Source: CAYOEV01 sp964403075
GTDB taxonomy: Bacteria; Bacteroidota; Bacteroidia; Cytophagales; Cyclobacteriaceae
Reading direction: 5' to 3'
Assembly (NCBI GenBank): GCA_964403075.1
Contig: CAYOEV010000006.1
Span: 53,571 to 117,570 of the forward strand
Length of the DNA stretch: 64,000 nucleotides
Positions 60,500 to 64,000 of the stretch are shown here, in pieces. The notes beneath the pieces are model-generated. The model did no database searches. It had not been told where the DNA came from and was given only the letters and a program-made list of their open reading frames with translations. Numbering within the stretch: position 1 is the stretch's first letter; each line of letters starts with the position of its first letter. Both the position numbers and the translations under genes were made by a program.

Positions 60500-62281
60500 A
60501 TGTTTGACCCACAAATAATTTTCGATGAGACCCGCACTTTCCTTGCCAACCGCCTGAAAAATGTACGTCAGCGCTCCAAGTTTACTTCCTGGTTACGGGT
60601 ATTGACTTTTTTAGGATTCACAGCTTGCCTCATTTGGCTCCCATTTTCCCCATTTCAAATGGCCCTTGTTCTGGCCCTGGCCATCACCTTCGTTGCAATT
60701 TTCCGTTACCATGAACATTTAAAAAAAAGCACCTTCCGAATCAATGCCAGATTGGCATTCATTGATACTGAAATGTTGAGGTTGAAAGAAGAATTTGACC
60801 CGTTGCCAGATGGTCGCCAGTTTGAGTCTGCTGAACACCCCTATGCGAAAGACCTTCTCCTTTTTGGCCCTGCTTCCTTATTCCAGCGTATCAATCGCTC
60901 CCAAACGCTGGCGGGCCAAAGTGCCTTGGCCGGTTGGTTGATGCAAAATGAATTTACCCCTCAGGAAAGCCTTTCTCTGCAGGCCTGTGCGCAGGAAGTA
61001 GCCGCTAAGGCTGCCTGGACCATTTGCTTTTTCGGCCACCCTCACAGGCATGAAATAGACCAGCTGACCGGCATTGGTCGCCCGCAATGGCCCCACCTGG
61101 CTTCAATGCGCATACTTCTTATACAAACTGCCCTCCTCGCTTGCACTGTTGGCGCTTTTTTTATTGCCAACAACTGGGGTTGGTTGGCACTCATTGGAGC
61201 TAGCAGTTGGACCGTCTGGAAAAATAGACAGGCCAGACGGCTATTGAACAAACAGTCAGGTATGGTTAAAAGCGTTTTGCTCAAAACCACCGACTACCTG
61301 CCAATGGCGATGGAACTGCAACACGAAAAATTCGATAATGACCTGATTCAATCCATTCAAAAACCACTCAAAGGAGACGACGGATTTATCAACCAGGTCA
61401 AACATCTGCAAAAACAAACCGGCAGATTGTTCTTTACCACAGCGGACAGATTTGGGAGTGGGTCCAATCTCTTCTTTCAAATTGCCAATAACCTCCTTGC
61501 CCTAGAATACCACTGGATTGCAGGATTGTTCAGCTGGATGAATAAAAATGGCGGACAGCTGGATGGTTGGATTCAAAACATGGCTAGGGCAGAGGCGCTT
61601 TTGTCCATGGGTCTCCACGCGCACGCAAGACAGGCGGTGGATATTTATCCCACCCTGTCCGAAGACCGCTTTACGGTAAGTGGATCAGAAGTGGGTAATC
61701 CGCTCCTCCCTTTAACAAGCAAAACCAATCCGGTTACGCTCACCGGTAAGGGTAGGCTGGAATTACTCACCGGTTCAAATATGTCAGGCAAAAGCACCTA
61801 CCTTAGAACCATTGGCATCAACATCCTTTTGGCACGTCTTGGCATGCCGGTGCGTGCCAAGACGTTTACCTGTTATCCCCATGCGCTCTTTTGCAGCTTC
61901 TCCGTACAGGACGATCTAATTGAAGGTATCTCCGCTTTTTTAGCTGAGGTAAAGAGGCTTCAGCAACTCGTAGAACTGATCGAAACCAATCAGCAACCGA
62001 TTTATTTTTTGGACGAAATTTTACGTGGTACCAATTCAACAGACCGGGTGAACAGTACCTTCGAATTGAGCCGTCGCTTGCTTGCCTCCGAAGCCTTCGG
62101 AATTATCACTACGCACGATTTGGAACTGGCCAAAAAACTAGAGGCACTCATTCCTGACGAACAATATTATTTCGAAAGCTGTGTAATAGACGGGGAGCTA
62201 TCCTTCACTTACCAGCGCCGTAAAGGGGTAAATCCCGAAACCAACGGATATGCACTATTAAAAAAGTTCAAAGTCATCTGA
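60500..62281 (+). CDS. Membrane-associated MutS-like ATPase
   Basis: 593 residues. The C-terminal third is a MutS-type ABC ATPase: Walker A GSNMSGKST (residues 425-433), signature/Q region SFSVQDDLIEG, Walker B PIYFLDEIL, and IITTHDLELA. The central part resembles the MutS lever/clamp helices. The mismatch-binding domain I is absent. Instead two hydrophobic segments, at about 30-68 and 205-235, suggest membrane attachment. Such proteins are common in Bacteroidota but their role is unknown, and mismatch repair is unlikely. The start region TCTTTGCCGCCATG equals that of glyS. Confidence 0.88.
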   Translation: MFDPQIIFDETRTFLANRLKNVRQRSKFTSWLRVLTFLGFTACLIWLPFSPFQMALVLALAITFVAIFRYHEHLKKSTFRINARLAFIDTEMLRLKEEFDPLPDGRQFESAEHPYAKDLLLFGPASLFQRINRSQTLAGQSALAGWLMQNEFTPQESLSLQACAQEVAAKAAWTICFFGHPHRHEIDQLTGIGRPQWPHLASMRILLIQTALLACTVGAFFIANNWGWLALIGASSWTVWKNRQARRLLNKQSGMVKSVLLKTTDYLPMAMELQHEKFDNDLIQSIQKPLKGDDGFINQVKHLQKQTGRLFFTTADRFGSGSNLFFQIANNLLALEYHWIAGLFSWMNKNGGQLDGWIQNMARAEALLSMGLHAHARQAVDIYPTLSEDRFTVSGSEVGNPLLPLTSKTNPVTLTGKGRLELLTGSNMSGKSTYLRTIGINILLARLGMPVRAKTFTCYPHALFCSFSVQDDLIEGISAFLAEVKRLQQLVELIETNQQPIYFLDEILRGTNSTDRVNSTFELSRRLLASEAFGIITTHDLELAKKLEALIPDEQYYFESCVIDGELSFTYQRRKGVNPETNGYALLKKFKVI

Positions 62282-62347
62282 TACACAACACTACACTTTT
62301 GGGGCGCAACCACCCATCGTTATTGCTGAAAGTGATCGTCTTCTGTC

Positions 62348-62677
62348 ATGGAGTGCCCCGGTTTCTGTGAAGGTCGTTCATTGATTTTTTCATTGGGCGT
62401 GCGTAGCAAAAACCAATTCGGCATGTTATCTTTTTTCGAAAAAATGCAAAAAGATCGATTGAAGCGTAAGTGGTTGCTGTTGGCCCCTTTAGGATTGACA
62501 CTGGTAGGCATGGGCCTGAGTTTTGTGGCAGAGGCCGCTGCTCTCAAACAATCCGGTGCGAGTACAATAAATTGGGTATTGGCGGGAACAGGTGCCTTGG
62601 TGGTTTTCAATTCTGGTTTATGCCTCTTTGGCGAGGCCATAATATCTCGGGTACGATGGCTGCAATTGAACGAATGA
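62348..62677 (+). CDS. Small two-TM membrane protein, function unknown
   Basis: Open frame of 109 residues; ATG 62423 (MLSFFEKMQKDRLKRKWLL) may be the true start, giving 84 residues. Either form has two TM helices (about 45-62 and 77-95 in the long form) preceded by a basic amphipathic segment, so it is an inner-membrane protein with both ends inside. No family is recognised. It ends one base before the convergent response-regulator gene. Confidence 0.55.
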   Translation: MECPGFCEGRSLIFSLGVRSKNQFGMLSFFEKMQKDRLKRKWLLLAPLGLTLVGMGLSFVAEAAALKQSGASTINWVLAGTGALVVFNSGLCLFGEAIISRVRWLQLNE

Positions 62678-63031
62678 TTATTCAAGACTTTTAAGCCATT
62701 CCGGCTCCAGTGGCTTAGACCAGTAAGACCGCACGTTGCTGTAAGCCAGCGACCGCGTCTTATCATTTGGATCAATAGAAGAGGACAAAACAATCACCTT
62801 TATATTTTGGGTCATTGGCCCGTTTAAGTTATCCAACACGTTCCAACCATCAATGTCGGGCATATTGAGATCAAGCAAAACAATGTCGGGCTTCAACTGA
62901 GTTATCATTTCCAGACCTTCCTCACCAATGGTTGTTTGCACCAGATTCAGTTGAATTTGGTGTAATTGCACCATTCGGCTCAACCCAAATTGAAAAATCT
63001 CATCGTCGTCTATGCTCAATAAAGTTTTCAT
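62678..63031 (-). CDS. Single-domain response regulator (CheY-like)
   Basis: 117 residues, a receiver domain only: acidic pocket DDD (8-10), phospho-acceptor D54 (VLLDLNMP), the switch Ser/Thr in VLSSS and K106 (YWSKPLE). No DNA-binding or output domain is present, so it probably acts through protein contacts, for example in a phosphorelay. No kinase gene is adjacent. Confidence 0.92.
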   Translation of the reverse strand: MKTLLSIDDDEIFQFGLSRMVQLHQIQLNLVQTTIGEEGLEMITQLKPDIVLLDLNMPDIDGWNVLDNLNGPMTQNIKVIVLSSSIDPNDKTRSLAYSNVRSYWSKPLEPEWLKSLE

Positions 63032-63189
63032 AATCTTAATTAAGTCATTAAAAATAACGTCTAGTGCGTATAATTTTTAAAGGCTTAGTTCCATCATAAC
63101 GCACAAGTTCAACTAAAAAATAAATGATCTTCAATATCCTTACGTCATTTACTATAGAATTAAGCTAAATTCATTGTCAAAACTTCACT

Positions 63190-63756
63190 ATGCGATTCTG
63201 GATTTCTCTTACTCTTGCATGTGCTTTACTGCCCGCCTGTCTTGCGCAAAACAAACTAATTGAACAGATGGAATACCCTGCACTCGATCAGCACCCCATG
63301 ATCGGTGTCATTCACAGGCCATACAGCGCACTCGGTTACGACCCCTACATCGATTATAAGGTGATGATCGATATACAGGATGGACAGAAAAATAAAAAAG
63401 ACATGAGCTTTGTACTTCGCGAAGTGGGTCGCACTTATAATTTACATCTGGCCAATGGCGTTCCTCCCAATAAATTGGACATGCGTGTCATTATTCACGG
63501 AAGTGCCGTATCGGTGGCTTTAAATAACGAAGCCTACCAGGCACGCTACCACACGCCAAATCCAAATATTGAGCTCATACAGGCGCTGGCCAAATTGAAT
63601 GTGAAGTTCTACCTATGCAGCCAGAGCCTGGCTTTTCAACAGCTTGAGCCGGAAGAATTACTCGAACCCATCGAACTGGTCCTGTCCGCGAAAACAGCCC
63701 TTACCACCCTGGATTTAATGAATTACAGTTACCTATTCATCGGGAACAAGGAGTAA
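63190..63756 (+). CDS. Secreted DsrE/DsrF-like protein
   Basis: 188 residues with a signal peptide (ISLTLACALLPACLAQ). The rest follows the DsrE/F fold: VMIDIQDGQKN, the strand MRVIIHGSAV, and a Cys-containing loop KFYLCSQSL matching the active-site Cys position. DsrE proteins carry or transfer sulfane sulfur. Periplasmic versions in Bacteroidota have no settled role. It is a single gene with a 158-base upstream region. Confidence 0.82.
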   Translation: MRFWISLTLACALLPACLAQNKLIEQMEYPALDQHPMIGVIHRPYSALGYDPYIDYKVMIDIQDGQKNKKDMSFVLREVGRTYNLHLANGVPPNKLDMRVIIHGSAVSVALNNEAYQARYHTPNPNIELIQALAKLNVKFYLCSQSLAFQQLEPEELLEPIELVLSAKTALTTLDLMNYSYLFIGNKE

Positions 63757-63903
63757 GTGCCGTTACAGCCAACTCTTGTCAGGTAACAAAGGTCCCCACT
63801 TCGGTATTTTCCGTTTGAATACCCCATTGGCGCCTGGCCTCAGGTAGATGAGGGGCTATTTGAAAATTAAAATAAAACCAGTAGGATTTTTAAGTAGGCG
63901 ATG

Positions 63904-63911
63904 TAAATTTG
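63904..63911 (+). promoter_or_regulatory. TAnnTTTG-type box before tRNA-Val
   Basis: TAAATTTG, an exact -7 match, lies 29 bases before the tRNA 5' end. The preceding 147 bases after the DsrE-like gene hold only a weak hairpin (GGTATT/AATACC at 63803-63823) and no coding signal. Confidence 0.45.
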
Positions 63912-63940
63912 CCATTCGTTTGAAAACGGAATATTTTAGA

Positions 63941-64000
63941 GGGCCTATAGCTCAGTTGGTTCAGAGCACCTGCCTTACAAGCAGGGGGTCATAGGTTCGA
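63941..64000 (+). tRNA. tRNA-Val (anticodon TAC), cut by window end
   Basis: GGGCCTA, TA, a D arm GCTC...GAGC, then the anticodon arm CCTGC-CTTACAA-GCAGG with anticodon TAC for Val, and the start of the T arm (GGTTCGA). The acceptor 3' strand lies beyond the window. Further tRNA genes may follow. Confidence 0.93.

Noticed and set aside
62320..62793. 157-residue minus-strand frame covering the small TM protein
   Set aside because: It overlaps both the TM-protein gene and the 3' end of the response regulator, and its composition is not protein-like.
1..64000. CRISPR array, insertion sequence, prophage or integrative element
   Set aside because: No regularly spaced repeats, transposase, integrase or att-like duplication next to the tRNAs was seen; all genes look chromosomal and of even composition.

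Overview
This 64 kb window is a gene-dense, conserved chromosomal segment of a member of the Bacteroidota, most likely a Cytophagales-type organism. The lineage call rests on several sequence features. Perfect or near-perfect TAnnTTTG promoter boxes lie next to start codons. Shine-Dalgarno sequences are almost absent, and there are several GTG and TTG starts. The ribosomal small-gene set rpmB/rpmG/DUF4295/ftsY, DUF5522, DUF2007, a fused alpha/beta-hydrolase-OsmC protein and a DUF5706 (PycTM) protein are also present. I see no insertion sequence, prophage, integrase or CRISPR array. Two tRNA genes are present: His, complete, and Val, cut by the window end.

Layout. 1-2984 (minus): an envelope operon of two SGNH-hydrolase-like proteins and a LysM protein whose lytic-transglycosylase domain has lost its catalytic Glu. 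3079-7824 (plus): rlmN, glyS, an MtfA-type peptidase and dgt. 7884-14258 (plus): an RND/MMPL exporter, ileS with a swapped GIHH signature, and lspA. 14305-18335 (plus): a YbjQ-like protein, a VWA/AAA+ pair and an aldo/keto reductase. 18348-23986 (mostly minus): mini-GNAT, hydrolase-OsmC fusion, ftsY, DUF4295, rpmG, a secreted Xaa-Pro aminopeptidase, rpmB and DUF5522. 24030-29443: ornithine aminotransferase, two envelope proteins of unknown function, and dnaK. 29619-36252: alanine racemase, a membrane class III cyclase homologue, ppk1, and a convergent HD-phosphohydrolase/PycTM pair, then a beta-propeller lipoprotein. 36249-43267: a 1213-residue phosphoesterase/kinase-like/outer-membrane-barrel protein, a histidine kinase/response regulator pair, and a HisA-like barrel. 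43507-50472 (minus): tRNA-His, dihydroorotase, an M28 peptidase, psd, gdhA, cdsA, DUF2007 and a CPBP protease. 50509-56563: dusB, an EamA transporter, an SLC13 transporter, a zinc-ribbon membrane protein and a C-terminal processing protease. 56640-64000: ruvX-def-murF, a fatty acid desaturase, a membrane MutS-like ATPase, small proteins, a single-domain response regulator, a DsrE-like secreted protein and tRNA-Val.

Most genes are housekeeping: translation, envelope, phospholipid and nucleotide metabolism. The most intriguing locus is 30818-35285. A class III nucleotide-cyclase homologue that has lost the residues that recognise purines and the transition-state Asn, but kept both metal Asp, sits beside polyphosphate kinase. 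It faces a two-gene operon of an HD phosphohydrolase and a transmembrane protein of the family used as effector in Pycsar (cyclic-pyrimidine) signalling. This could be a chromosomal, perhaps non-defensive, cyclic-nucleotide circuit. Other unusual proteins are the phosphoesterase/kinase-like/barrel fusion, the HisA paralogue lacking its catalytic base, the pseudo-transglycosylase, and the isoleucyl-tRNA synthetase with a GXHH signature linked to strong mupirocin resistance.
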